Below are positions 34,174-42,298 of a stretch of 49,258 bases of DNA, piece by piece. Source of the DNA: Bacteroidota bacterium (GTDB lineage Bacteria; Bacteroidota; Bacteroidia; Bacteroidales; Dysgonomonadaceae). The position numbers and the translations under genes were made by a program. Numbering within the stretch: position 1 is the stretch's first letter; each line of letters starts with the position of its first letter. The stretch spans positions 1 to 49,258 of the forward strand of contig JAEWQF010000003.1 in NCBI GenBank assembly GCA_023399295.1, given 5' to 3'. Below the pieces are notes generated by a model. The model did no database searches, had not been told where the DNA came from, and saw nothing but the letters and a program-made list of their open reading frames with translations.

Positions 34174-35547
34174 TTAAAAACAGTCAGACGAATTAATTAG
34201 ATTATTTAATAGTAATGGAGAAGCGAGATTGTCATTTGTAGGTGATGAATATTCCGGATGATACTGATTAAATAGATTCAACCATGTCATATAATTTTCT
34301 CCTAATAAAAGCTTCGTATTATTTTGTATAGATTCTATCCATGAATAATAAGCATACCGAATTTGAGATGGAATGTTATCACTTACAAAAATATAACAAC
34401 AACCATATTTTAAGTTTCTTGCAATATCCTTAAACACCTTCGCTTCAAATTCTATATTCACATACCCCGGCAGTATATTGCCTTGCGCATCTTTGCCGTA
34501 TTGCCCTATTCCCCCGTCATAATAGGCGTCCTGCAATGCGTGGAAAAGCTCTTCTTTCAGAGTTTCAGTAATGTTGGCATTATTATTAAATGTTATTTCT
34601 TTCGTACTCGGATTATAAGCAGCAGGAGCCGTACCGGTCTTCATCCCGAAATTCAACTTCACGTTTCTCTGAATTAATGCATCGTACAACGCTTTCTGCA
34701 TACAGCCTTCATCTTGCAGATCACTAAAAGCCTGTAAGAGCAATTCGAACTGTTGAGTGTTCAGTGTATGTGATTTAATCAACGGATGCGTCTCAACTTG
34801 CTGCTCTTCCCAGAATTCCGGTCTGGGTATCAGGTCGATACCACCCTCTGGGAATGTAGGTGCATTGTTGTCCGAACTGCTCCCACCTCCGCCAACACTT
34901 CCCCCACCGGAATTATCTCCGCCACCTGCTGATCCTCCTCCTCCGTAGCCGGTTCCACCCGAATAACTACTGCCTCCTGAATCACCACCGGATGTGTTTC
35001 CACCGGATGATCCCGAAGAAGTGTAAAAGGGTGATGTATACCCTGGGATTGATCCCCCACCGGCTGCTGGGGGTGGAGTGTGCACACCTCCACTTGAACC
35101 ATAATCACTACAATAGAAACGGACATATTCATCCACATCATTGATGACTCCATATTGACCGTCACCATAAGTCATGATGTACTGTTGGGTATTCTGTATC
35201 AGTTCAAAAGTGCAATCAATCATCCGCGTTCTTGCCCCTTCATTTAAAGAATCAATTGCCAAATAACCGACACTTTGAGAAACATAAATGCCATCCGGTT
35301 CTCTTTGATGAGTTTCAATATGTACATCCTCACCATCATTCATGGCGGTCATCCGAACAGCAAGATATTCATTCTTTGGTAACATCTTGATAAAGGAGAA
35401 GTGATCGTCGCCTCTGATGGTGATCACATGTACCAGCTTGTTCAGGATCACATTGTCCGGATAATCGTTGCTGCAAAGGACAAAGACATCCGCTTCTTCC
35501 TCGTTGTAAGAGACCACTTTTGCTGATTCCCATTGAGGGACCGGCAC
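34174..35547 (-). CDS. Main part of a frameshifted lipoprotein with degenerate zincin-like (EELFH) motif
   Basis: This 457-residue frame is the larger part of a protein whose start lies in another frame (35448-35901). A beta-rich N-terminal region (about 1-150) is followed by a Gly/Ser-rich linker (about 150-230) and then a helical domain (250-457). That domain contains KEELFHALQ at 331-339 and NIEFEAKVF at 364-372. The pattern is that of an HExxH zinc protease with the first histidine replaced by glutamate, and a glutamate-rich downstream segment. It is AT-rich and low-complexity. The small secreted protein follows 11 bp downstream. Function unknown; peptide-acting or toxin-like ideas are inference only. 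Confidence 0.6.
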   Translation of the reverse strand: MPVPQWESAKVVSYNEEEADVFVLCSNDYPDNVILNKLVHVITIRGDDHFSFIKMLPKNEYLAVRMTAMNDGEDVHIETHQREPDGIYVSQSVGYLAIDSLNEGARTRMIDCTFELIQNTQQYIMTYGDGQYGVINDVDEYVRFYCSDYGSSGGVHTPPPAAGGGSIPGYTSPFYTSSGSSGGNTSGGDSGGSSYSGGTGYGGGGSAGGGDNSGGGSVGGGGSSSDNNAPTFPEGGIDLIPRPEFWEEQQVETHPLIKSHTLNTQQFELLLQAFSDLQDEGCMQKALYDALIQRNVKLNFGMKTGTAPAAYNPSTKEITFNNNANITETLKEELFHALQDAYYDGGIGQYGKDAQGNILPGYVNIEFEAKVFKDIARNLKYGCCYIFVSDNIPSQIRYAYYSWIESIQNNTKLLLGENYMTWLNLFNQYHPEYSSPTNDNLASPLLLNNLINSSDCF

Positions 35548-35901
35548 AAATTTGAAGAACTTTTCAACAAAAGAGAATCGTTCATCGAATCTCTTTTTTC
35601 ATACTCTATCAATTCAGCGATTTCTGAATCCACACTCCTCGTACCCATAGAGAATTTCAACATCCAAGCCTCAAAGGGCCGCATTGCCGAAAATTCAACA
35701 GATTCAACATCTTCAACCAAGATCTCTTCATTTTCATTAATGTCCAGATCCCTGCTACAGGCAGCCAGCGAGAACAACAGAGTGAGTAAAAGAAAGCAGG
35801 AAAGATGCAGGAATCCAATACAGGTCAGCCGTGTATCTTTGAAATATTTCTGGCGATTCGGACTGAAAACTGGAAGTAATTGCGTGTTTTTGTACTTTCA
35901 T
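35448..35901 (-). pseudogene. N-terminal part of the frameshifted lipoprotein
   Basis: The frame 35777-35448 begins inside a signal sequence (FSLAACSRDLDINENEE, lipobox AAC) and reads SAMRPFEAWMLKF and AELIEYEKRDSMNDS. At the T6 run 35594-35599 (A6 on the coding strand) moving by one base would continue as RFDERFSFVEKFFKFVPVPQW, joining exactly to the frame at 35547. So one base has been lost, or the site slips. A second, similar shift is needed near 35893-35899 to join the ATG at 35901 with the signal sequence, since no ATG is in that frame. Both sites are A-runs, so errors in sequence or assembly are possible. Confidence 0.65.
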
Positions 35902-36082
35902 GATCGATTAAAAAATAGAATTACGGTTACAAAATTGTGAAGGATCACCGAATTATTCAAATTTATTAACTTTATTCTTGTTAATATTTTAGTTAGATCG
36001 ATCTATCCTCCTATTGAACGACAATAGGAAATCTATATATGCTTTGAACAATTATGGATATATTTTCCTTTACCTATTTGAA

Positions 36083-36101
36083 TCTGATAATCATTATCAG
36101 A
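36083..36101. promoter_or_regulatory. Fur-type box (perfect 7-1-7 palindrome)
   Basis: TCTGATAATCATTATCAGA is a perfect 19-bp palindrome that contains TGATAAT-C-ATTATCA (36085-36099), identical to the Fur core consensus of two heptamers one base apart. It lies 56 bp upstream of the SMP-30 start and 182 bp upstream of the frameshifted lipoprotein, so either could be iron-regulated. Confidence 0.7.
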
Positions 36102-36156
36102 AGACTGTGTAACTTGATAGATTTTAGAGGATTATTGAGATAACAAAAAAAAACGT

Positions 36157-37038
36157 ATGAAACCAACCATCACCCTTGCATTCATGCTGCTCACAGGAGC
36201 ACTGGTCGCCCAGGAAAGCGACATTGTTGCTGAGGGTACTGTTCCACAGAAAGTGGGATCCGGATACAGCTTCACCGAGGGCCCCGCTGTCGCCAAAGAT
36301 GGCAGTGTCTACTTCACCGATCAGCCCAACGACCGCATTTACTGCTGGGATGAGCAGGAGGGCATCACCCTCTGGCTGGAGGGTACAGAAAGGTCCAACG
36401 GTTTGTATTTCAACACCGACGACAAGCTGGTTGCCTGTGCCGATGAGCGGAACCGGATCATCCTCTTTGAGAACCGCGATAAGCGGAAGGTGCTCTTTGA
36501 GGATTACGAAGGGAAGCACCTCAATGGGCCCAATGACCTCTGGATCGCACCCAATGGCGATATCTATTTCACAGATGCTTATTACCACCGACCCTACTGG
36601 CCCGAAGGGTACAGTGAGATACAGGAAGCACGGGGGGTGTACCTCCTCACACCCGACGGGGAGGTGACCCGGTTAATCGACGACTACAAGCAACCCAACG
36701 GCATCATCGGCACCCCGGATGGCAGGACGCTCTACGTGGCCGATATCGAAGACCGGAAAATATGGCGTTACGACATCCATCCCGACGGCACACTGAAGAA
36801 CAAGAACTACTTTGCTCCCCACGGATCGGACGGGATGACCATCGACAACAGGGGAAATATCTATCTTACAATGGGCAAGGTCTGGGTCTACTCACCCGAA
36901 GGGGAGTTGATCAGTGAGATCGACCTTCCGGAGCATCCCTCCAACATCTGCTTTGGCGGCAAGAATCGGGACATCCTCTTCATCACCGCACGCAGCTCGG
37001 TCTACACCCTGAAGATGAATGTCAGAGGGGTGCAGTGA
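36157..37038 (+). CDS. SMP-30/gluconolactonase family secreted protein
   Basis: A 293-residue six-bladed beta-propeller of the SMP-30/gluconolaconase/LRE family, with a signal peptide (residues 1-20, ending GALVAQ). The N-terminal GYSFTEGPAVAKDGSVYFTD, the metal-binding LNGPNDLWIAPNGDIYFTD and the late SDGMTIDNRGNIYLT match the family's calcium/zinc-binding lactonase site. The family hydrolyses sugar lactones. It is the first gene after the Fur-type box, which may control it. The start has no other obvious promoter. An in-frame ATG at 36157 gives the signal peptide and is preferred. Confidence 0.9.
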   Translation: MKPTITLAFMLLTGALVAQESDIVAEGTVPQKVGSGYSFTEGPAVAKDGSVYFTDQPNDRIYCWDEQEGITLWLEGTERSNGLYFNTDDKLVACADERNRIILFENRDKRKVLFEDYEGKHLNGPNDLWIAPNGDIYFTDAYYHRPYWPEGYSEIQEARGVYLLTPDGEVTRLIDDYKQPNGIIGTPDGRTLYVADIEDRKIWRYDIHPDGTLKNKNYFAPHGSDGMTIDNRGNIYLTMGKVWVYSPEGELISEIDLPEHPSNICFGGKNRDILFITARSSVYTLKMNVRGVQ

Positions 37039-37083
37039 ATGACCAATCTCACTGTTTAAAGGTGGTGGGTGCGGTTATTTTAT

Positions 37084-37091
37084 TATATTTG
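37084..37091 (+). promoter_or_regulatory. -7 element of the M20 peptidase gene
   Basis: TATATTTG is a full match to the Bacteroidetes -7 box, 43 bp upstream of the coding start at 37135. The -33 region is weak. Confidence 0.4.
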
Positions 37092-37134
37092 TAACAATCA
37101 AACAAAACCAAAAATCATTATAAGCTTAACCCGT

Positions 37135-38508
37135 ATGAATGAAATCGACAAGTATGTAAAAACCCACGAAAAGCGTTTCCTGGAGGAACTGTTCGAACTG
37201 ATCCGTATCCCCTCCGTCTCATCACTGCCGGAGCACAAACCCAACATGTACCGGGCAGCCGAGAAATGGAAAGAACTCCTGCTGGCTGCGGGTGCCGACA
37301 AGGCCGAGGTGATGGAGACCGACGGCAACCCGGTGACCTACGGAGAGAAGATCATCGACAAGAATGCCCCCACCGTGCTGGTATACGCCCATATGGATGT
37401 GATGCCGGTGGATCCGATCGATCTCTGGAAAACCAACCCATTTGAACCGGTGGTGAAGGATGGCAAGATCTGGGCACGTGGTGCGGACGATGACAAGGGA
37501 CAGTCGTTCATGCATGCCAAGGCGTTCGAGTACCTTGCACAGTCGGGCACGCTTGAGTGCAACGTCAAGTTCCTCATTGAAGGAGAAGAGGAGGTGGGAT
37601 CACCCAACCTGCCCAAGTTCTGCAGGAAACACAAGAAGATGTTGCAGGCCGACGTGATTCTGGTCTCCGATACCTCGATGATCGCTCCCGACGTACCTTC
37701 CATCACCACGGGGCTTCGTGGTCTTGCCTACTGGCAGGTGGAGGTCACCGGTCCAAATGTCGACCTCCACTCGGGACTCTTCGGCGGGGCTGTGGCCAAT
37801 CCAATCAACGTGCTGGCGAAGATGATCGCGCAAACGACGGACGACGAGGGACGCATTCTGATCCCGGGCTTCTACGACGATGTGGTGGAGGTCTCCCGGA
37901 AAGAGCGCAACATGATGGCGAAGGCACCTTTCTCATTGAAGGAGTACCAGAAAGCGCTCGACGTGAAGGAGGTTGCGGGGGAGAAAGGATACAGCACCAA
38001 CGAGCGCACCGGCATCCGCCCCACGTTCGACGTTTGCGGCATCTGGGGCGGCTACACCGGTGAAGGAGCCAAGACGGTACTGCCGTCGAAAGCCTACGCC
38101 AAGATCAGTACCCGCCTGGTACCCAACCAGGAGCACAATAAGATTGCAAAATTGTTTGTGAAATACTTCGAGTCAATTGCTCCCAAGTCGGTGAAGGTGA
38201 AGGTGGAGTACCTGCATGGTGGGCCCTCCTATGTCTGCCCCATCGACCTGCCGGCTTACCGGGCGGCGGAGAAGGCGTACAGCGAAGTCTACGGCAGGGA
38301 GCCGGTGCCGGTCCGTTCCGGTGGCAGCATCCCCATCATCGCCACCTTCGAGGAGATCCTCGGCATCAAATCGGTGCTGATGGGCTTCGGGCTGGGTTCC
38401 GACGCGATCCACTCGCCCAACGAGAACTTCCCGCTGGAGCAGTTCTACAACGGCATCCGCACCATCCCTCTCTTCTACAAATATTTCGCAGAACAGATGA
38501 AGCAGTAA
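37135..38508 (+). CDS. M20 family dipeptidase/peptidase
   Basis: A 457-residue metallopeptidase of the M20 family, starting at the ATG at 37135 (MNEIDKYVKTHEKRF). The metal ligands and catalytic residues are visible: YAHMDVMPVDP gives His and Asp, RGADDDKGQ gives the bridging Asp, EGEEEVGSPN gives the catalytic and metal glutamates, and GLGSDAIHSPNE gives the last histidine. VDLHSGLFGGAVANP is the dimer-domain signature. It cleaves short peptides in the cytosol. Many such enzymes occur in protein-fermenting Bacteroidetes. It is followed by a strong terminator at 38537-38573. Confidence 0.94.
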   Translation: MNEIDKYVKTHEKRFLEELFELIRIPSVSSLPEHKPNMYRAAEKWKELLLAAGADKAEVMETDGNPVTYGEKIIDKNAPTVLVYAHMDVMPVDPIDLWKTNPFEPVVKDGKIWARGADDDKGQSFMHAKAFEYLAQSGTLECNVKFLIEGEEEVGSPNLPKFCRKHKKMLQADVILVSDTSMIAPDVPSITTGLRGLAYWQVEVTGPNVDLHSGLFGGAVANPINVLAKMIAQTTDDEGRILIPGFYDDVVEVSRKERNMMAKAPFSLKEYQKALDVKEVAGEKGYSTNERTGIRPTFDVCGIWGGYTGEGAKTVLPSKAYAKISTRLVPNQEHNKIAKLFVKYFESIAPKSVKVKVEYLHGGPSYVCPIDLPAYRAAEKAYSEVYGREPVPVRSGGSIPIIATFEEILGIKSVLMGFGLGSDAIHSPNENFPLEQFYNGIRTIPLFYKYFAEQMKQ

Positions 38509-38536
38509 GCTGGATGCATCGGCACAAATAAAATCG

Positions 38537-38573
38537 ATCCCGCAGTACCTGTCCGAACAGGAGGCTGCGGGAT
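38537..38573. terminator. Bidirectional terminator between the peptidase and ATP-grasp genes
   Basis: ATCCCGCAG (38537-38545) and CTGCGGGAT (38565-38573) form a perfect nine-pair outer stem, and CCTGT (38548-38552) with ACAGG (38557-38561) a second stem around CCGA. A T-rich run follows rightward and an A-rich run precedes, so it can end both convergent transcripts. Confidence 0.85.
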
Positions 38574-38601
38574 TTTATCATACCTGCATGTGGGTTGAAT
38601 G

Positions 38602-39759
38602 TCAGACAATCACATACGCCACGTAGCGGGTGAGGTCGGTGACCGGCGTGAGTGCCAGGTAGCCGGAAGTTATCTTTCCCTCCGCGACATGGAGCGGCGA
38701 TTCCTGTTGCATCTTCCGGTGAAACGAGAGGGCACTCCCCGGCTTTTTAAAATAACCGACCGTGAAGGTACCCTCACCCTCCTGGCTCATAAAGCGGTTG
38801 TGGAAGATGCGCGCCACCATCCCCATGTTCATCCGCATATTGATCTCCACACAGGGCTGGATGCGGTAACCACCGTCGGCATCACATACCATCATATCAA
38901 CCCCTGCATAACCGGTGTAGTGGGGAAATGCGGCGGCAAGCTTTGCCATCAACAACTCACGCAATGGGTCCAGCAGGGCAACCGGGATATAGGCAGAAAG
39001 CCGCTCCATGATGCGGGCATCGGAGAGCAGCTCATTACCAAGGTAGGCCCCCGATGCAGCCACACGGAAGAGCGAGTATCCAGCAAAACGTGCTTTCCCT
39101 TGTTCCAGATAGAACTCCATGGCGAAATCCAGCACCTTGTTCAGTACCGGCTCCGCCACCACCCCACCCTGCTCGCGGATCACCCGCCGGCACCAGTCGG
39201 TCTGCTTGTCGGTGATGGCACCCAGGATGCGGATCAACCCCTTGCCACTGCCGGAGAGCGGCATCTTTAACAGCTTGTCGCCAGAGAAGGAATGGAGGTA
39301 CTTCAGCAGACCATCCAGGGAGGTGAAATAGTGTGATTCACCGCAAAAGGCTGGTTCTTCTGCCAGCAATTCGCTCAGTATGCGCACGGCATGCTGCCGG
39401 TGGGAATAATCACGAAGCCTCTGCAGCTCTTCAAGGGAGGGTATTCGCTCCGGTTGCACCCCACAGGTGGTCAGTCGCTTTCTCAAGGCGGGGTTCCATC
39501 CCCAGGGGATGATGGGCTCTGTGGGATCATTGCTGATCTCGTCACAGGAAATGAGCGAAGAGGTGACCGGCAGCAGTTGTCGCACGGTTTCGAGATACAG
39601 ATGCGGCTGCCCCCCCTCATCCAGCACCACCTCACCGTCGCTGTACCATACTGGCAGCAATGCCAACTCGGCAGCCATGCGGGCAGCCGAGGCGGGCGGG
39701 GTGTAGTGTGGCGAGAAGTTAGCCAGTGCGAGATCGTGCTCGGGATTGAACAAATACAT
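38602..39759 (-). CDS. Uncharacterised ATP-grasp-like protein in the ptb-buk operon
   Basis: A 385-residue cytoplasmic protein. The motif LKMPLSGSGKGLIR resembles the glycine-rich ATP-binding part of ATP-grasp ligases. YAGVDMMVC and PCVEINMRMNMGMVAR match the typical metal-binding Glu/Asn end of that fold. The protein begins with the conserved MYLFNPEHDLALAN. This is a Bacteroidetes-wide family, to my memory without a known role. It starts five bases after butyrate kinase, so it is the third gene of the ptb-buk operon. An ATP-dependent ligase role is inferred; its substrate is unknown. Confidence 0.7.
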   Translation of the reverse strand: MYLFNPEHDLALANFSPHYTPPASAARMAAELALLPVWYSDGEVVLDEGGQPHLYLETVRQLLPVTSSLISCDEISNDPTEPIIPWGWNPALRKRLTTCGVQPERIPSLEELQRLRDYSHRQHAVRILSELLAEEPAFCGESHYFTSLDGLLKYLHSFSGDKLLKMPLSGSGKGLIRILGAITDKQTDWCRRVIREQGGVVAEPVLNKVLDFAMEFYLEQGKARFAGYSLFRVAASGAYLGNELLSDARIMERLSAYIPVALLDPLRELLMAKLAAAFPHYTGYAGVDMMVCDADGGYRIQPCVEINMRMNMGMVARIFHNRFMSQEGEGTFTVGYFKKPGSALSFHRKMQQESPLHVAEGKITSGYLALTPVTDLTRYVAYVIV

Positions 39760-39764
39760 CTCTC

Positions 39765-40844
39765 CTAACGATACTCTTTCACCTCGATCTCACCGCTGAG
39801 TGCCATCAAAGCATTCTCAGCCAGGGCACCCATCTCATCCTGTCCCGGGTAGACATGCACCGGCGCGATGCGGTAGACCCGCTCAATCACCAGGTTACAG
39901 AACCACTTGCTGTTGGCGATGCCGCCGGTGATCAGGATCGCATCCACTTCACCTCTCAGGACGGTGCCCATGGCGCCGATCTCCTTCGCGACCTGATAGG
40001 CCATAGCCTCCAGCACCTCAAGGTGTTTCTTGTCGCCATCCTTCGCCTCCCGTTCGGCAACATAGGCATCATTGGTGCCCAGGTAGGCCATCATTCCCCC
40101 TTTGCCTACAATCATCTCCGCCATCTTCTCATAGCTGTAGATACCGCTGAATGCCACCTTCAACAGCTGCCCCACAGGCAGCGATCCGGTACGTTCGGGC
40201 GAGAAGGGGCCGTCGCCATCAAGTCCCTGGTTCACATCGATCACCTTCCCCTTTTGATGGGCTCCCACGGTGATGCCGCCACCAAGGTGCACCACGATGA
40301 GGTTGAGATCTTCGTATCGCTTCATGATCGATTTAGCATGTGCGCGGGCAATCGCCTTCTGGTTCAGCGCATGAAAGATGGATCTCCTCTCGAAGAGAGG
40401 ATGACCGGAGTAACGGGCCAGCGGTTGCAGCTCATCCACCACCACCGGGTCGGCAATGAAAGCCTCAGCCGAGGGGAGCAATTTGGCGACGTCGTATGCG
40501 ATCAGTGCACCCAGGTTGCTGGCATGTTCGCCCCGCCTGCAGGCAAGCAGGTCGTCGCGCATGGCATCGTTCACCCGGTAGACACCCGATGCGATCGGCT
40601 TCACCAGGCCGCCACGACCGATCACGGCATCAATCGACTCCACCGGCACATCCGCGCTCTTCAGTTCCTGGTAGATGATATCCTTCCGGTATTCGTACTG
40701 ATCGGTGATCTTTTCAAACCGACGCAACACGTCGGGAGCATGCTTGATTGTCTTCAGGAAAATCACCTTCTCCTGTTGGTAGATGGCGATCTTGGTAGAG
40801 GTAGATCCCGGGTTGATCACCAGGATGCGGGTATTGGTTGCCAT
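39765..40844 (-). CDS. buk: Butyrate kinase
   Basis: Butyrate kinase makes ATP from ADP and butyryl phosphate (or reverses this), the last step of butyrate or branched-chain acid fermentation. The 359-residue acetokinase-family protein begins ILVINPGSTSTKIAI. The phosphate-binding motif VHLGGGITVGAHQKGKVI and the ATP-site LITGGIANS are present, and the length is that of bacterial Buk. It lies 90 bp after the ptb gene and five bases before the ATP-grasp-like gene. Isobutyrate or isovalerate kinase activity is possible in this amino-acid-fermenting group. Confidence 0.94.
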   Translation of the reverse strand: MATNTRILVINPGSTSTKIAIYQQEKVIFLKTIKHAPDVLRRFEKITDQYEYRKDIIYQELKSADVPVESIDAVIGRGGLVKPIASGVYRVNDAMRDDLLACRRGEHASNLGALIAYDVAKLLPSAEAFIADPVVVDELQPLARYSGHPLFERRSIFHALNQKAIARAHAKSIMKRYEDLNLIVVHLGGGITVGAHQKGKVIDVNQGLDGDGPFSPERTGSLPVGQLLKVAFSGIYSYEKMAEMIVGKGGMMAYLGTNDAYVAEREAKDGDKKHLEVLEAMAYQVAKEIGAMGTVLRGEVDAILITGGIANSKWFCNLVIERVYRIAPVHVYPGQDEMGALAENALMALSGEIEVKEYR

Positions 40845-40934
40845 AGTTCAACAATTTTATACTGTGGTTTATTATATACTCATGTTTCACATCTCCAACA
40901 GTTTGTGTCAGATTCCATGCGAAACATCTCTTGA

Positions 40935-41837
40935 TTATCTGATCACTGCACCCAGTGCCAGGGATAACAGTTTGCTGCGGTCGTTGTCCGACCGCGAAGT
41001 GAGCACGATGGGAACGGAGGTACCCGTCACGACAGCTGCCGAGACAGCTCCCCCCAGGAAGTTGAGCGCTTTGTAAAACATATTGCCTGCCTCGATGTCG
41101 GGAGCCAGTATCATATCACAATCGCCCGCCACCTCACCCTCAATACCCTTCAACAATGCGGATTCACGGTTAAAGGCGATATCGATGGCAAAGGGACCAT
41201 CCACCACACAACCCGGCAGCTCCCCGTTGCGGTTCATCTCTTTCAATGCAGCGGCATGCAGTGTCGCCTCCATCTTCGGATTCACCTTCTCCACCGCCGC
41301 AACCACCGCTACTTTGGGATTTGTGATTCCCATGCGGTGACAAAGATCCACGGCATTGAGCAGGATCTGTCGCTTGCCTTCCAGGTCGGGAGCGATGTTC
41401 ATCGCCCCATCGGTAAGGCCAAATACCTTGTGGTAGTAAGGCGACTGGAAAAAGGCCACATGACTCAACAGCCCACCGGTACTGAGCCCCTTCTCCTTGT
41501 CGAGCACCGCTTTCAGCAGGTCGGCAGTACCCACATGCCCTTTCATCAGCATGCCGGCACGCCCCTCTCTCACTTTCGCTACGGCAAGTTGGGCTGAGAC
41601 GGCAGCGCCCTCACGGTTGTCCAGCACCTCCATTCCGTGGGTGGAGATACCGGCATTGCGGGCAGCAGCAGCAATCCTGTCGCTGTCACCGATCAGCAGG
41701 GGAGAGACAAATCCCCCATTCATGGCATGATAGAGGGATATCAACAGATCCTCATCCTCAGCGGCTGCCACCGCAACACTGCATCTCCCTCTCTCTTTGG
41801 CGCGTTGCACCAGCTCTGTTAACTCGCGGATCGGCAT
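40935..41837 (-). CDS. ptb: Phosphate butyryltransferase (phosphotransbutyrylase)
   Basis: A 300-residue acyltransferase that converts butyryl-CoA and phosphate to butyryl phosphate and CoA, feeding butyrate kinase. The phosphate acetyl/butyryltransferase core is seen in LMKGHVGTADLLKAVLD, LTDGAMNIAPDLEGKRQILLNA and DMILAPDIEAGNMFYK. The gap to buk is 90 bp. Together with buk it forms the ptb-buk pathway. Branched acyl-CoA substrates are also possible. Assignment is secure from the family and the neighbour. Confidence 0.94.
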   Translation of the reverse strand: MPIRELTELVQRAKERGRCSVAVAAAEDEDLLISLYHAMNGGFVSPLLIGDSDRIAAAARNAGISTHGMEVLDNREGAAVSAQLAVAKVREGRAGMLMKGHVGTADLLKAVLDKEKGLSTGGLLSHVAFFQSPYYHKVFGLTDGAMNIAPDLEGKRQILLNAVDLCHRMGITNPKVAVVAAVEKVNPKMEATLHAAALKEMNRNGELPGCVVDGPFAIDIAFNRESALLKGIEGEVAGDCDMILAPDIEAGNMFYKALNFLGGAVSAAVVTGTSVPIVLTSRSDNDRSKLLSLALGAVIR

Positions 41838-42298
41838 AATAGCAATATTGAAACGTATTCCTTACAAAAGAACAAATAATTTCGCATATTATGGATTGTT
41901 CTCACCATTATTTTAGCAAATAGTAAACCGACAAACGAGAAACACGAAAAAAATCAATGTCATGGTGCAAGGCCATCTGTTTGTCGATCATCCCAGTCAA
42001 AGTATTCATTGTGAGAGCGGATGTAGAATAGTATAAAAATAAAAAACCGTTTGAACATCCACATGTTTAAACAACTATTCATATTTTTGCAGAGGATTAG
42101 AATAAATCGATCATGCATCTCATTAAAGAATTTGTTATTAAACCATCGTTAACCTCAGTGAACCACAGGTTTACAATCAGGCTTTTTTATAGTCGCATAT
42201 GACAGGGCTGGTGCAAATGCTTGGGAAAGCCCGTTCATTTTCATTCACAAAACGACTTCCAAACAGGCGGCAATAAAATATTGTAAAGGTAAAGAACA
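41838..42298 (+). other. Intergenic region with a weak promoter candidate
   Basis: The 461-bp gap between ptb and the beta-propeller gene is AT-rich and without a supported gene. It holds an inverted repeat (GTTTGAACAT with ATGTTTAAAC, 42049-42072, one mismatch) followed by the -7 box TATTTTTG at 42082-42089, with no good -33 spacing. That would give a leader of about 200 bases for the gene at 42299. Confidence 0.45.
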
